64,000 nt of DNA from Allobosea caraganae (lineage in GTDB: Bacteria > Pseudomonadota > Alphaproteobacteria > Rhizobiales > Beijerinckiaceae). Shown piece after piece: positions 1-8,309 of this stretch. How positions within the stretch are numbered: position 1 is the stretch's first letter; every line of letters starts with the position of its first letter. The position numbers were made by a program, and so were the translations under genes. The stretch lies in contig NZ_QQTO01000040.1 of the NCBI RefSeq assembly GCF_003351345.1, positions 31,446 through 95,445 of the forward strand, in the 5' to 3' direction. The notes under the pieces are model-generated. The model was not told the origin of the DNA, searched no databases, and saw only the letters and a list, made by a program, of their open reading frames with translations.

Positions 1-230
1 CCGGCCGAGGTGTGCGGCGCGTAGATCAGCCCGGCGAGCTCGAGATCGGTCATGACGTTGCGCACCGTCGCGGGCGACAGCGTCATCGGCAGCAGGCGGG
101 CGATGTTGCGCGAGCCGACCGGCTCGCCGGTGGCGAGATAGCCGTCGACGATCTGGCGAAAAATCTCGCGCGAGCGCTGATCGGTCTCGACCAGGCCGCC
201 GGGGCTTTCCGGCTTCGAATGCGCGCTCAT
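1..230 (-). CDS. hrcA: HrcA heat-shock repressor, N-terminal part (runs off left edge)
   Basis: The minus strand reads MSAHSKPESPGG, then an N-terminal winged-helix region with RSREIFRQIVDGYLATGEPV, SRNIA and LSPATVRNVMTDLE. This is the start of HrcA, which represses groESL/dnaK-type operons by binding CIRCE. Only about 76 residues are present. I chose the ATG at 230 because it gives the usual ~18 residues before RSREIFR. An in-frame ATG at 263 has a better Shine-Dalgarno (AGGGA, about 3 bases away) and would add 11 residues. The gene is divergent from rph. No CIRCE inverted repeat was found in the shared upstream region. Confidence 0.88.
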   Translation of the reverse strand, partial: MSAHSKPESPGGLVETDQRSREIFRQIVDGYLATGEPVGSRNIARLLPMTLSPATVRNVMTDLELAGLIYAPHTSA

Positions 231-300
231 CGCGATAGGGCTTTCAGGTTGCGCATGGCCCATTGTCCCTGTGGCGAGGCCAGGGATCAAGTGATCTCTT

Positions 301-464
301 CCTTCTCCCTCTTGCGGGAGAAGGTCGATCGGCGCAGCCGAGACGGATGAGGGGTCGCGCGACGATTGCCGATGTCGCTTCATCACATGCGGCGGGTTGG
401 GAAAGGGTAGCGCGACCCCTCATCCGCCCCTACGGGGCACCTTCTCCCGCAAGAGGGAGAAGGG
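301..464. repeat. Intergenic palindrome, family A copy 1
   Basis: Outer arms CTTCTCCCTCTTGCGGGAG and its complement, and inner arms GGATGAGGGGTCGCGC and its complement, enclose a ~45-base centre. The unit folds into one long hairpin with a nested arm hairpin. Near-identical units occur at 44532-44692 and 49502-49667. It fills the hrcA/rph divergent region, so the rph promoter must lie within or after it. Confidence 0.9.
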
Positions 465-533
465 GGAGCTTTGCCTTGCCGCCTCCCGCTCAAGCGCCTA
501 CAAGCCGCCAACCTCAGACATCAGGATAACACG

Positions 534-1250
534 ATGCGACCCTCCAAACGCGCGGCCGACGAGATGCGCAAGGTCACGCTGGAACGCGGCGTGGTCCGCT
601 ATGCCGAAGGCTCCTGCATGGTGACCTTCGGCGAGACCAAGGTGCTCTGCGCCGCGACGGTCGAGGAAAAGGGCCCGCCCTGGCTGCGCGGCACCGGCAA
701 GGGCTGGGTCACCGCCGAATACTCGATGCTGCCGCGCGCGACGCATGAGCGCACCCGCCGCGAGGTCACCTCCGGCAAGCCGTCCGGCCGGACACAGGAA
801 ATCCAGCGCCTGATCGGGCGCAGCCTGCGGGCCGTGGTCGACCTGACCGCGATCGGCGAGCGCCAGATCGTAGTCGATTGCGACGTGCTGCAAGCCGATG
901 GCGGCACGCGCACGGCCTCGATCACCGGCGCCTGGGTCGCGCTGCACGATGCGCTGAAATGGATGGAGGGGCGCGGCCTGCTCAAGGGCGCGAACCCGCT
1001 GAAAGACCATGTCGCCGCGATCTCCTGCGGCATCGTCGCCGGCAACCCGGTGATCGATCTCGACTATGTCGAGGATTCCGGCGCGCAGACCGACGCCAAC
1101 TTCGTCATCACCGGCTCCGGCGGCCTCGTCGAGGTGCAGGGCACGGCCGAGGGCGCGCCCTTTTCGGAGGACGAGCTGATGGCGCTGCTCAGGCTCGCCA
1201 AGGGCGGGGTCGGCAAGCTGGTCGAGCTGCAGAAGGCGGCGGTCGCGTAA
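534..1250 (+). CDS. rph: Ribonuclease PH
   Basis: 238 aa, the usual RNase PH length. It is a phosphorolytic 3'-5' exoribonuclease that trims tRNA 3' ends in the cytoplasm. It starts MRPSKRAADEMR. The phosphate-site region SGRTQEIQRLIGRSLRA lies near residues 83-100, DGGTRTASITGA near 120-131, and VEVQGTAEG near 197. ATG 534 is preceded by AGGA at 523-526. A longer in-frame start at 471 lies inside repeat-flanking DNA and adds no family homology. It is followed by a 57-aa ORF and rdgB on the same strand; the hrcA-rph-rdgB-hemW order is common in Hyphomicrobiales. Confidence 0.97.
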   Translation: MRPSKRAADEMRKVTLERGVVRYAEGSCMVTFGETKVLCAATVEEKGPPWLRGTGKGWVTAEYSMLPRATHERTRREVTSGKPSGRTQEIQRLIGRSLRAVVDLTAIGERQIVVDCDVLQADGGTRTASITGAWVALHDALKWMEGRGLLKGANPLKDHVAAISCGIVAGNPVIDLDYVEDSGAQTDANFVITGSGGLVEVQGTAEGAPFSEDELMALLRLAKGGVGKLVELQKAAVA

Positions 1251-1263
1251 CAGAGGGCGAGGG

Positions 1264-1437
1264 ATGAGTTGGACGGAGATCGGACTCGGGGTAGGCATCG
1301 CCTTGGCGGTGTTGCTCGTCGTGATCGCCGTTAGCCTTCGCCCGAACCAAACCACGACCACTCGCAAGCAGTCGTCCGATCCACCCGACCGTGGCTACGA
1401 GCCGCCGCGCGATGACGGCGGGGGACACCCAGTATGA
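1264..1437 (+). CDS. Small single-pass membrane peptide (57 aa), unknown function
   Basis: Starts MSWTEIGLGVG. Residues 6-24 form one hydrophobic helix (GLGVGIALAVLLVVIAVS). It is followed by a polar, Pro/Gly/Asp-rich tail, predicting one transmembrane segment with a hydrophilic C-terminus. ATG 1264 has a purine-rich GAGGG directly upstream. The gene begins 13 bases after the rph stop, and its stop TGA overlaps the rdgB ATG (ATGA, 1434-1437), an arrangement typical of translational coupling. No family recognised. Confidence 0.6.
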   Translation: MSWTEIGLGVGIALAVLLVVIAVSLRPNQTTTTRKQSSDPPDRGYEPPRDDGGGHPV

Positions 1438-2081
1438 ACTTAATGACAACGCCTCACCGCCTCCTCTCCGGCAAAGTCGTGCTCGCGACCCATAACCAGG
1501 GCAAGCTGCGCGAGATGCGCGAGCTGATGGCGCCCTATGGCATCGAGTTGGTCTCGGCCGGCGAGCTCGGCCTGCCCGAGCCGGACGAGACCGGGCACAT
1601 GTTCTCGGAGAATGCGGCGATCAAGGCGGTCGCGGCGACGCAGGCCAGCGGCTTGCCGGCGCTCTCCGACGATTCCGGCATCTGCGTCGAGGCGCTTGAT
1701 GGCGCGCCGGGCCTGTTCTCGGCCAACTGGGCCGGGCCGGGCAAGGACTTCAAGCCAGCGATGGCGCGCGTGCTCAACGAGCTCGCCAAGCGCGGCGCGG
1801 TGTCGCCGGACAAGCGCCGGGCGCATTTCGTCTCGGCGCTGGTGATCGCCTGGCCGGACGGGCACCAGGAGCTGTTCGAGGGCCGTGTCTACGGCGAAAT
1901 CGTCGACGCGCCGCGTGGCACCGGCGGCTTCGGCTACAATCCGATCTTCCAGCCCGATGGCTACGACCAGACCTTCGCCGAGATGGGCTCGACGGTGAAG
2001 AGCGGCGTCGACGACGCGCTGTCGCATCGGGCGCGGGCCTTCAAGCTGCTCGCCGCCGCCTGCCTGAGGAAGCCGGCGTGA
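1434..2081 (+). CDS. rdgB: Non-canonical purine NTP pyrophosphatase (RdgB/HAM1)
   Basis: 215 aa. It hydrolyses (d)ITP and XTP to monophosphates, keeping deaminated purines out of nucleic acids. The nucleotide-binding motif ATHNQGKLREM lies at residues 18-28, LSDDSGICVEALDGAPG near 77-93, and the GTGGFGYNPIF motif near 162-172. The start ATG overlaps the stop of the 57-aa ORF. A second in-frame ATG at 1443 would remove three residues. Its stop overlaps the GTG of hemW (GTGA). Confidence 0.96.
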   Translation: MNLMTTPHRLLSGKVVLATHNQGKLREMRELMAPYGIELVSAGELGLPEPDETGHMFSENAAIKAVAATQASGLPALSDDSGICVEALDGAPGLFSANWAGPGKDFKPAMARVLNELAKRGAVSPDKRRAHFVSALVIAWPDGHQELFEGRVYGEIVDAPRGTGGFGYNPIFQPDGYDQTFAEMGSTVKSGVDDALSHRARAFKLLAAACLRKPA

Positions 2082-3280
2082 ACGCGCTTGCGGCAACCGC
2101 CGAGCGTCCGCTTGTGCCCGAGCACCCGACGGCCGATGCCGGCTTTGCCGTCTATGTGCATTGGCCGTTCTGCCTGGCCAAATGCCCCTATTGCGACTTC
2201 AACAGCCATGTCCGGCACGCGCCGCCCGACCAGGCGCGCTATGTCGCGGCCTTCCGGCGCGAGATTGCGCATCGCGCCGCGCTGGCACCGGGCCGCACGG
2301 TGTCCTCGATCTTCTTCGGCGGCGGCACGCCCTCGCTGATGGAGGGCCGCACGGTCGGCGCAATCCTCGACGCGATCGGCGAGCATTGGGCGATCGATCC
2401 GAAATGCGAGGTCTCGCTCGAGGCCAACCCGACCAGCGTCGAGGCCGGACGCTTCCAGGACTTTCGCGCCGCCGGCGTCAACCGCGTCTCGCTCGGCGTG
2501 CAGGCGCTGAACGACGCCGACCTCAAGGCGCTCGGGCGGATGCATTCGACGCAGGAGGCGCTCGATGCGGTTGCAATCGCGCGGCGCTATTTCGAGCGCT
2601 ACTCGTTCGACCTGATCTATGCCCGCTCGGCCGAGCAGACGCCGGCTCTGTGGCGGGCCGAGCTGGAGCTGGCGATCAGCCATGCGGCCGAGCATCTCTC
2701 GCTCTACCAGCTCACCATCGAACCGGAGACGATGTTCGAGCGGCTGTACCGGGCGGGCAAGCTCTCGATCCCGGATCACGAGGCTGGCGCGGTGCTCTAC
2801 GAGATCACGCAGGAGATCACGGCGAGGCACGGCCTGCCGGTCTACGAAATCTCGAACCATGCGCGGCCGGGCGCCGAGTGCCGACACAACCTGGTCTACT
2901 GGCGCTATGGCGAATATGCCGGGATCGGGCCCGGCGCCCATGGCAGGCTTGTCACGGCGGATGGCCGCATGGCGCAGTCGACCGAGAAGGCACCGGAGAC
3001 CTGGCTCGGCCGCGTCGAGGCCGAGGGCTATGCGCTGATCGAGGACGAGTTGCTCAATGCCGAAGCGCAGGGCGACGAGTACCTGCTGATGGGTCTCAGG
3101 CTGGTCGAGGGCATCGACCCGGCCAAGTTCGCCGCGCTCTCCGGCCGGGAGCTGAAGACCTCGCGCGTCAACAGCCTCGTTGACGACGGCCTGCTGACCT
3201 ACAAGCTCGACGGCAAGCTCGCGGCGACGCCGAATGGCGCGCTGGTGCTGGATGCGGTGGTAGCCGATCTGGCGGCGTGA
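2078..3280 (+). CDS. hemW: HemW-like radical SAM heme chaperone
   Basis: 400 aa. The radical SAM CxxxCxxC cluster (C32, C36, C39 in FCLAKCPYCDFNSH) is followed by the GGGTPS motif, EANPTS and the NRVSLGVQ segment. It lacks the HemN-specific N-terminal extension, so it is assigned as HemW, a heme-binding chaperone, rather than as oxygen-independent coproporphyrinogen oxidase. The GTG start at 2078 overlaps the rdgB stop by four bases. The gene ends just before a family B palindrome. Confidence 0.92.
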   Translation: MNALAATAERPLVPEHPTADAGFAVYVHWPFCLAKCPYCDFNSHVRHAPPDQARYVAAFRREIAHRAALAPGRTVSSIFFGGGTPSLMEGRTVGAILDAIGEHWAIDPKCEVSLEANPTSVEAGRFQDFRAAGVNRVSLGVQALNDADLKALGRMHSTQEALDAVAIARRYFERYSFDLIYARSAEQTPALWRAELELAISHAAEHLSLYQLTIEPETMFERLYRAGKLSIPDHEAGAVLYEITQEITARHGLPVYEISNHARPGAECRHNLVYWRYGEYAGIGPGAHGRLVTADGRMAQSTEKAPETWLGRVEAEGYALIEDELLNAEAQGDEYLLMGLRLVEGIDPAKFAALSGRELKTSRVNSLVDDGLLTYKLDGKLAATPNGALVLDAVVADLAA

Positions 3281-3288
3281 CCACCCGC

Positions 3289-3382
3289 CGTCATGCTCGG
3301 GCTTGTCCCGAGCATCCGCGTCTTGAACACCGCCCTCGATAAGCGAAGACGTGGATGGTCGGGACAAGCCCGACCATGACGG
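3289..3382. repeat. Intergenic palindrome, family B copy 1
   Basis: Arms CGTCATGCTCGGGCTTGTCC and GGACAAGCCCGACCATGAC flank a centre with CGCGTCTTGAACACC and AAGACGTGGATGG. It lies between the convergent 3' ends of hemW and the LpoA-like gene. Related copies are at 53405-53498 and 55058-55154. Confidence 0.88.
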
Positions 3383-3395
3383 GGAATGCTGTGGC

Positions 3396-4604
3396 TTACT
3401 GCGTCCGCGGCCCCAGATCCCGCGGCGCGGGATTGACCGTGACGATCTGGCCGTTGCGCAGTTCGAGCACGGCGAGGCCGCGGTCGATCTGACCTTCGGG
3501 CCGGAAGCGGAAGACGCCGTCGGCGCCGGCAAAACCCTGCGGGTTGGTCAGCACCGCCTCCGAGAAGCGCTGGCTGCCCTGCGTGCGCGCCAAGGCAGCC
3601 GCGAGCGAAACGGCGTCATAGGCGAGCGTCGCGGTGCGGGTCGGAGAACTGTTGAAGCGGGCCTGGTAACGGCCGGCGAAGGCGTTGAAGCCCGCCGTAT
3701 CCGGCGAGGCGAACCAGCCGCCCTGGATCGCCGGCACGCGCGCGACATTGGCGTCGTTCCAGACGCCGGTGCCGAGCGGCTTGACCTTGGCGGGATCGTA
3801 GCCGGCCTGCTGCAGGATCAGGCCGAGCGTCGGCATCGCATCGGCGGCGGCCGGGACGAAGAGCGCGTCGGCCTGCTGCAGGGCCGGCACCAGCCGCTGC
3901 GCGGCGGCGCGCATGTTGTTCTGGTCGGGCGTGAAGCGCTCGATCACCACGACGCGCGCGCCCTGGCTGGCGACGGCCTGCTGGAAGGCGGCCTCGACCA
4001 CCTTGCCATAGGCGGTATCAGGCACCAGCGCGGCGAAGGATTTCCGCCCCTGCGACGAAGCATAGGCGATGACACGGTTGACGTCGTTCTCGGGCGGGAA
4101 GGAGAGCAGGTAGACGCCGCGCCCTGCGACATTGGTGTCGCTGGAGAAAGCCATGACCGGGCGGTTGGCCGAGCGCGCGACCTGGCCGACGGCCTGGACC
4201 GACGGCGCGAAGAGCGGGCCGATGATCAGCTCGGCGCCCTCGCCGATCGCCTCCTGCGCCGCCGCGCGCGCGCCTTCCGGCGAGCCGCGGTCGTCCTTGA
4301 CCAGCAGCGTCAGGTCGGCGCCGGGGAATTCCGCCAGCGCCATCTCGGCCGCGTTCTTCAGCGAATTGCCGACGGTCGCGCCAGCGCCCTCGGCCGTAAG
4401 CGGCAGGATGAGCCCGACGCGGACCTTGCCGGTGCCGAGCGTCTGGCCTGCCGGCGCCTGGCCCGCCTGCGCGGACGGGGTGGTGCCGCTGTCGAAGCCG
4501 GGCAGGCCGGACATGCCGCCGGTGCAGGCCGAGAGCGCCAGCGCCAGGCCGGCGGCGAGCGCTGGCAAACGCAGGAGCGGGAGGGTGAGCCGTTGAAGCC
4601 GCAC
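3396..4604 (-). CDS. LpoA-like penicillin-binding protein activator / ABC substrate-binding-type lipoprotein
   Basis: 402 aa from the GTG at 4604, which has GGAG eight bases upstream. The lipobox LSAC puts the lipidated Cys at residue 27. The rest is a periplasmic-binding type I fold (VRVGLILPLTAEGAGATVGNSLKNAAEMA, LIIGPLFAPSV, GTGVWND), as in the LpoA C-terminal domain and leucine-type binding proteins. In Hyphomicrobiales this gene is typically divergent from rsmI-yraN-gshB, as here. LpoA activates PBP1A in enterobacteria; that role is not demonstrated for the alphaproteobacterial relatives. Confidence 0.8.
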   Translation of the reverse strand: MRLQRLTLPLLRLPALAAGLALALSACTGGMSGLPGFDSGTTPSAQAGQAPAGQTLGTGKVRVGLILPLTAEGAGATVGNSLKNAAEMALAEFPGADLTLLVKDDRGSPEGARAAAQEAIGEGAELIIGPLFAPSVQAVGQVARSANRPVMAFSSDTNVAGRGVYLLSFPPENDVNRVIAYASSQGRKSFAALVPDTAYGKVVEAAFQQAVASQGARVVVIERFTPDQNNMRAAAQRLVPALQQADALFVPAAADAMPTLGLILQQAGYDPAKVKPLGTGVWNDANVARVPAIQGGWFASPDTAGFNAFAGRYQARFNSSPTRTATLAYDAVSLAAALARTQGSQRFSEAVLTNPQGFAGADGVFRFRPEGQIDRGLAVLELRNGQIVTVNPAPRDLGPRTQ

Positions 4605-4799
4605 GGTTTGATCTCCAGACGTCGGCAAGGGAAGCGGTCGTTCGACCGCGCCCGGCAATGACTTTCCACGACCGTGGAGATGTCCTGCCAGTCCGACATG
4701 CTATTTTCAAGTTGTTAACTCTGTGTTGCAGCAGCGTGAAGCCCGGCAAGGCGCGACCGGCCGTGGCGCCGACCCGACGGTTGTGGCAGCGTGCCGGCC

Positions 4800-5708
4800 A
4801 TGTCGACGCCTTCAAATCCCCCGCGCGCCCCGAGCTACACCGCCTTCGGCCTGCGGGCCGAGGCCGAGCCGCTGGCGCCCGGGCTCCATATCGTCGCGAC
4901 GCCGATCGGCAATCTGCGCGACATCTCCTTTCGCGCGCTGGCGACGCTGGCCGCGGCCGATGTCGTGCTGGCCGAGGACACCCGCACCAGCAAGACGCTG
5001 CTGGCGCATTACGGCATCTCGACGCCGCTGCTGCCCTATCACGAGCACAACGCCGCGCAGATGCGCCCAAAGATCCTCGCCAAGCTGCGCGAGGGCGGCA
5101 AGCTGGCGCTGATCTCGGATGCCGGCACGCCGCTGGTCTCCGACCCCGGCTACAAGCTCGTCGCCGATGTGGTGGCGGAAGGGCTGCCGGTGACCGGCAT
5201 TCCCGGCGCCTCGGCCGTGCTGGCGGCGCTGGTGCTGGCGGGATTGCCGACCGACCGCTTCTTCTTCGAGGGTTTTTTGCCGCCGAAATCGGCGGGGCGG
5301 CGCGGGCGGTTGACCGAGCTTGCCGCGATACCGGGCACGCTGGTCTTCTTCGAATCGCCGCGCCGGCTCGCCGAGATGCTGGAGGATGCCGCGGCCACGC
5401 TGGGCGCGCGGCCCGCCGCAGTGGCGCGCGAGCTGACTAAATATCACGAGACGGTGCAGCGCGGCACGCTCGCCGAGCTTGCGGCGCATTACGGCGAGGA
5501 CGAGGAGGCCCGCGGCGAGATCGTCGTGATCATCGGCCCGCCCGGCGCGGACTCGCTGCTGCCGGCCGAGGACGTCATCGACGCCAGGCTGCGCGACGCG
5601 CTCGGGCGGCTCTCGCTGAAGGAGGCGGTGGCGCAGGTCGCGGCCGAGACCGGCCAGCCGCGCCGCAAGGTCTATGCCCGCGCACTCGAGCTGACGCGCG
5701 AGCCGTGA
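4800..5708 (+). CDS. rsmI: 16S rRNA (cytidine1402-2'-O)-methyltransferase
   Basis: 302 aa tetrapyrrole-methylase-fold enzyme that 2'-O-methylates C1402 of 16S rRNA. Motifs: HIVATPIGNLRDISFRAL near residue 32, LAEDTRTS, the SAM-binding ISDAGTPLVSDPGY, IPGASAVLAAL, and FFEGFLPPKS. The start is uncertain: ATG 4800 or GTG 4791, neither with a strong Shine-Dalgarno. Its stop overlaps the yraN GTG (GTGA). It is divergent from the LpoA-like gene. Confidence 0.95.
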   Translation: MSTPSNPPRAPSYTAFGLRAEAEPLAPGLHIVATPIGNLRDISFRALATLAAADVVLAEDTRTSKTLLAHYGISTPLLPYHEHNAAQMRPKILAKLREGGKLALISDAGTPLVSDPGYKLVADVVAEGLPVTGIPGASAVLAALVLAGLPTDRFFFEGFLPPKSAGRRGRLTELAAIPGTLVFFESPRRLAEMLEDAAATLGARPAAVARELTKYHETVQRGTLAELAAHYGEDEEARGEIVVIIGPPGADSLLPAEDVIDARLRDALGRLSLKEAVAQVAAETGQPRRKVYARALELTREP

Positions 5709-6085
5709 GCATCGGGGCGCGCAGCCAGAGGGCGAAGCGCTCCGGCATCACCGGCCGGCGCGGCGAGATGCTGGCGATCCTCTGGCTCACGGCGAAGGGC
5801 TACCGGCTGCTGTCGCAGCGCTTCGGCGGCAAGGGCGGCGAGATCGACCTGATCGTGAAGCGCGGACGCACCGTCGCCTTCGTCGAGGTCAAGGCGCGCG
5901 GCGCGCTCGACGACGCGCTCACCGCGATCACGCCGCAGAAGCGCCGGCTGGTCGAGGCGCGCGTCCGGCAGTGGCTGGCGCAGAACCCCTGGGCGATGGA
6001 CCATTACTTGCGGGCCGATGCCGTCTTCCTGGCGCCCTGGCGGCGACCGCGCCATGTGCCCGGCGCTTTCGAGCTTCTCCTCTGA
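5705..6085 (+). CDS. UPF0102 family protein YraN
   Basis: 126 aa with the family core GRRGEMLAILWL, GGKGGEIDLIVK and VAFVEVKARG, a restriction-endonuclease-like fold with E/D-ExK type residues. Biological role is not established. It overlaps rsmI by four bases and precedes gshB, the conserved rsmI-yraN-gshB order. Confidence 0.92.
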   Translation: MSIGARSQRAKRSGITGRRGEMLAILWLTAKGYRLLSQRFGGKGGEIDLIVKRGRTVAFVEVKARGALDDALTAITPQKRRLVEARVRQWLAQNPWAMDHYLRADAVFLAPWRRPRHVPGAFELLL

Positions 6086-6156
6086 CGCGCGGCGGCCCCT
6101 CTTGCGCAGGTGGGGGCGGGAAGCCGATATGAGGCCGCGCAACAGGAACCTTGCCC

Positions 6157-7104
6157 ATGACCCTCACCGTCGCCATCCAGATGGACCCGATCGAGCGCAT
6201 CCGGATCGCCGGTGATTCAGGTTTCGCCCTGATGCTGGAAGCCCAGGCACGCGGCCACAAGCTCTACACCTACACCCCGGACAAGCTCTCGCTGCGCGAC
6301 GGCAAGGTCACCGCGCCGATCCGCCTGGTCGAGGTGCGCGATGTCGAGGGCGACCATTTCACGCTCGGCGCTGAAGAGCGCACCGACCTCTCGACGCTCG
6401 ACGTCATCCTGCTGCGGCAAGACCCGCCCTTCGACATGGCCTACATCACCTCGACCCATATGCTCGAGCGCATCCACCCCAAGACGCTGGTGGTCAACGA
6501 TCCCGCAGCGGTGCGCAACGCGCCCGAGAAGATCCTGGTCACGCATTTCCCCGAGCTGATGCCGCCGACGCTGATCACCCGCGACAAGGCCGAGATCGAG
6601 GCCTTCCGCGACGAGTTCGGCGAGATCGTGATGAAGCCGCTCTACGGCCATGGCGGCGCGACCGTGTTCAAGACCGGCAAGGGCGACCCGAATTTCGGCT
6701 CGCTGTTCGACCTGTTCTCGGGGATCTTCAAGGAGGCCTGGGTCGTCCAGCGCTTCATGAAGGAGGTCAGCGCCGGCGACAAGCGCATCATCCTGGTCGA
6801 CGGCAAGGCGGCAGGCGCCGTCAACCGCGTGCCGGCCGAGGGCGACCTGCGCGCCAACATGGTGCGCGGCGGCGCGGCCAGGCCGACCGACCTGTCGAAG
6901 CGCGAGCTGGAAATCTGCGAGGCGATCGGCCCGACCCTGAAGGAGCGCGGCCTGATCCTCGTCGGCATCGACGTCATCGGCGGCAACCTGACCGAGATCA
7001 ACGTCACCGCGCCGACCGGCATCCGCGCGATCAAGAAGCTCGGCGGGCCGGACATCGCGGCGCAGGTCTGGGACGCGATCGAGGCGAAGCGCGCCGGGCG
7101 GTAG
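6157..7104 (+). CDS. gshB: Glutathione synthase
   Basis: 315 aa ATP-grasp ligase joining gamma-glutamylcysteine and glycine. It starts MTLTVAIQMDPIERI, the classic GshB N-terminus. Key segments: LRQDPPFDMAYI, the glycine-rich loop KPLYGHGGATVFK, KRIILVDGK, and LVGIDVIGGNLTEINVTAPTG with the metal-binding Asp/Glu/Asn. ATG 6157 was preferred over TTG 6151 because AGGA lies nine bases upstream. Confidence 0.97.
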   Translation: MTLTVAIQMDPIERIRIAGDSGFALMLEAQARGHKLYTYTPDKLSLRDGKVTAPIRLVEVRDVEGDHFTLGAEERTDLSTLDVILLRQDPPFDMAYITSTHMLERIHPKTLVVNDPAAVRNAPEKILVTHFPELMPPTLITRDKAEIEAFRDEFGEIVMKPLYGHGGATVFKTGKGDPNFGSLFDLFSGIFKEAWVVQRFMKEVSAGDKRIILVDGKAAGAVNRVPAEGDLRANMVRGGAARPTDLSKRELEICEAIGPTLKERGLILVGIDVIGGNLTEINVTAPTGIRAIKKLGGPDIAAQVWDAIEAKRAGR

Positions 7105-7138
7105 GCGCCCCTCCCGCCATTGCCAGCGTGGCTCCACC

Positions 7139-7228
7139 CGTCATTGCGAGGAGCGCAGCGACGAAGCAATCCAGGGGGGACCGGGTGAGCGAGCCCCCTG
7201 GATTGCTTCGCTGCGCTCGCAATGACGG
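7139..7228. repeat. Intergenic palindrome, family C copy 1
   Basis: Arms CGTCATTGCGAGGAGCGCAG with GAAGCAATCCAGGGGG, and the complementary CCCCCTGGATTGCTTCG with GCTCGCAATGACGG. It lies between the convergent ends of gshB and the MoeB-like gene. The second copy is at 25457-25540. Confidence 0.88.
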
Positions 7229-7267
7229 CAGCGAGGCTGCGATGCCGAGCCTACCGGACAGTTCGCT

Positions 7268-8053
7268 TCACCCGCGAGCGAGCGCCGTGCCGTTCAGCGG
7301 GTTGGCCGGGTCCCAACCGTAGCGCATCATGTCGAAGCGCATGGTCAGCGCGTCGACCAGCAGGAATTTTCCGACCAGCGGCTCGCCGAAGCCGGTGATG
7401 GCGCGGATGACCTCCAAGGCCATCAGCGAGCCCATCGTGCCGGCGAGCGCGCCGAGCACGCCGACCTCGGCGCAGGTCGGGATCATGCCGGGCGGTGGCG
7501 GATCGGGGAAGAGGCAGCGATAGGTCGGGTTCGGCGTGCCGTCCGCGCCCTTCTCATGCGGGCGAAGCGTCGTCAGCGAGCCGTCGAAGCGGCCGAGCGC
7601 GGCGGTGACCAGCGGCTTCTTCTCATGGAAGCAGGCATCGGAGACGGCATAGCGCGTCTCGAAATTGTCGGAGCCGTCAGCGACCACGTCGTAGAAGGCG
7701 ATCATGGCGCGGGCGTTGTGCGCGTCGATGCGGGTGACGTGCTCCTCGACCGCGACATGCGGGTTGAGCCGCTTGACGAAGCCCGCCGCCGCCACGGCCT
7801 TGTTGGCGCCGGTATCGGCGCTGGAGAAGATCGTCTGGCGCTGCAGGTTGGAGAGCGAGACGTGGTCGTCGTCGACGATGCCGATCATGCCGACGCCGGC
7901 CGCCGCGAGATATTGGATCAGCGGCGCGCCGAGGCCGCCGGCGCCGATCACCAGCACGCTGGCGCGCTTCAGCTTCGCCTGGCCGGGGCCGCCGATCTCC
8001 GGCAGCACCAGATGGCGCGCATAGCGTTCGATCTCGTCGTCGTTCAGGCCCAT
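7268..8053 (-). CDS. HesA/MoeB/ThiF-family adenylyltransferase
   Basis: 261 aa E1-like enzyme that adenylates the C-terminal Gly of MoaD/ThiS-type sulfur carriers. It has a Rossmann GAGGLGAP (residues 37-44), DDDHVSLSNLQRQ (61-73) with the Arg/Gln of the active site, and PTCAEVGVLG near 190. I see no paired CxxC zinc motifs such as those of E. coli MoeB, so it is closer to HesA/ThiF-like members. No carrier gene is adjacent. ATG 8053. Confidence 0.85.
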   Translation of the reverse strand: MGLNDDEIERYARHLVLPEIGGPGQAKLKRASVLVIGAGGLGAPLIQYLAAAGVGMIGIVDDDHVSLSNLQRQTIFSSADTGANKAVAAAGFVKRLNPHVAVEEHVTRIDAHNARAMIAFYDVVADGSDNFETRYAVSDACFHEKKPLVTAALGRFDGSLTTLRPHEKGADGTPNPTYRCLFPDPPPPGMIPTCAEVGVLGALAGTMGSLMALEVIRAITGFGEPLVGKFLLVDALTMRFDMMRYGWDPANPLNGTALARG

Positions 8054-8246
8054 GGCCTAGAGTTAAGCTGCCCAAGCCTTTCCGGCAATTGCCGCGGTGC
8101 CTGATGCCGAAAAGTGCGAAGCGGCTTTCGGACGACATCATGCCCCTACTTTTTGATGAGAGGCGGATTCAGACCTCGAATGGCGCCGCCATGCGGCGGC
8201 ATTCAAGATCATCCGGCTCTCGCGACCTTGGCCATGCCGCCGAGCC

Positions 8247-8264
8247 ATGTCATCGTATTGTCAG
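8247..8264 (+). promoter_or_regulatory. Weak PHO-box-like repeat before the nucleoside transporter
   Basis: Two 7-mers, ATGTCAT (8247-8253) and TTGTCAG (8258-8264), share TGTCA with 11-bp periodicity, as in PhoB sites (CTGTCAT repeats). They lie 46 bases before the BMP start codon. Only two units, so this is weaker than the sites at 18317, 28802 and 51933. Confidence 0.35.
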
Positions 8265-8309
8265 GCAGGGGCGGCGAACCGCCCCGCGCGTGCAACAGGG
8301 GAACAGTTC

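Noticed and set aside
264..533. CIRCE operator beside hrcA
   Set aside because: No TTAGCACTC/GAGTGCTAA inverted repeat is present in the hrcA-rph region or upstream of dnaK.
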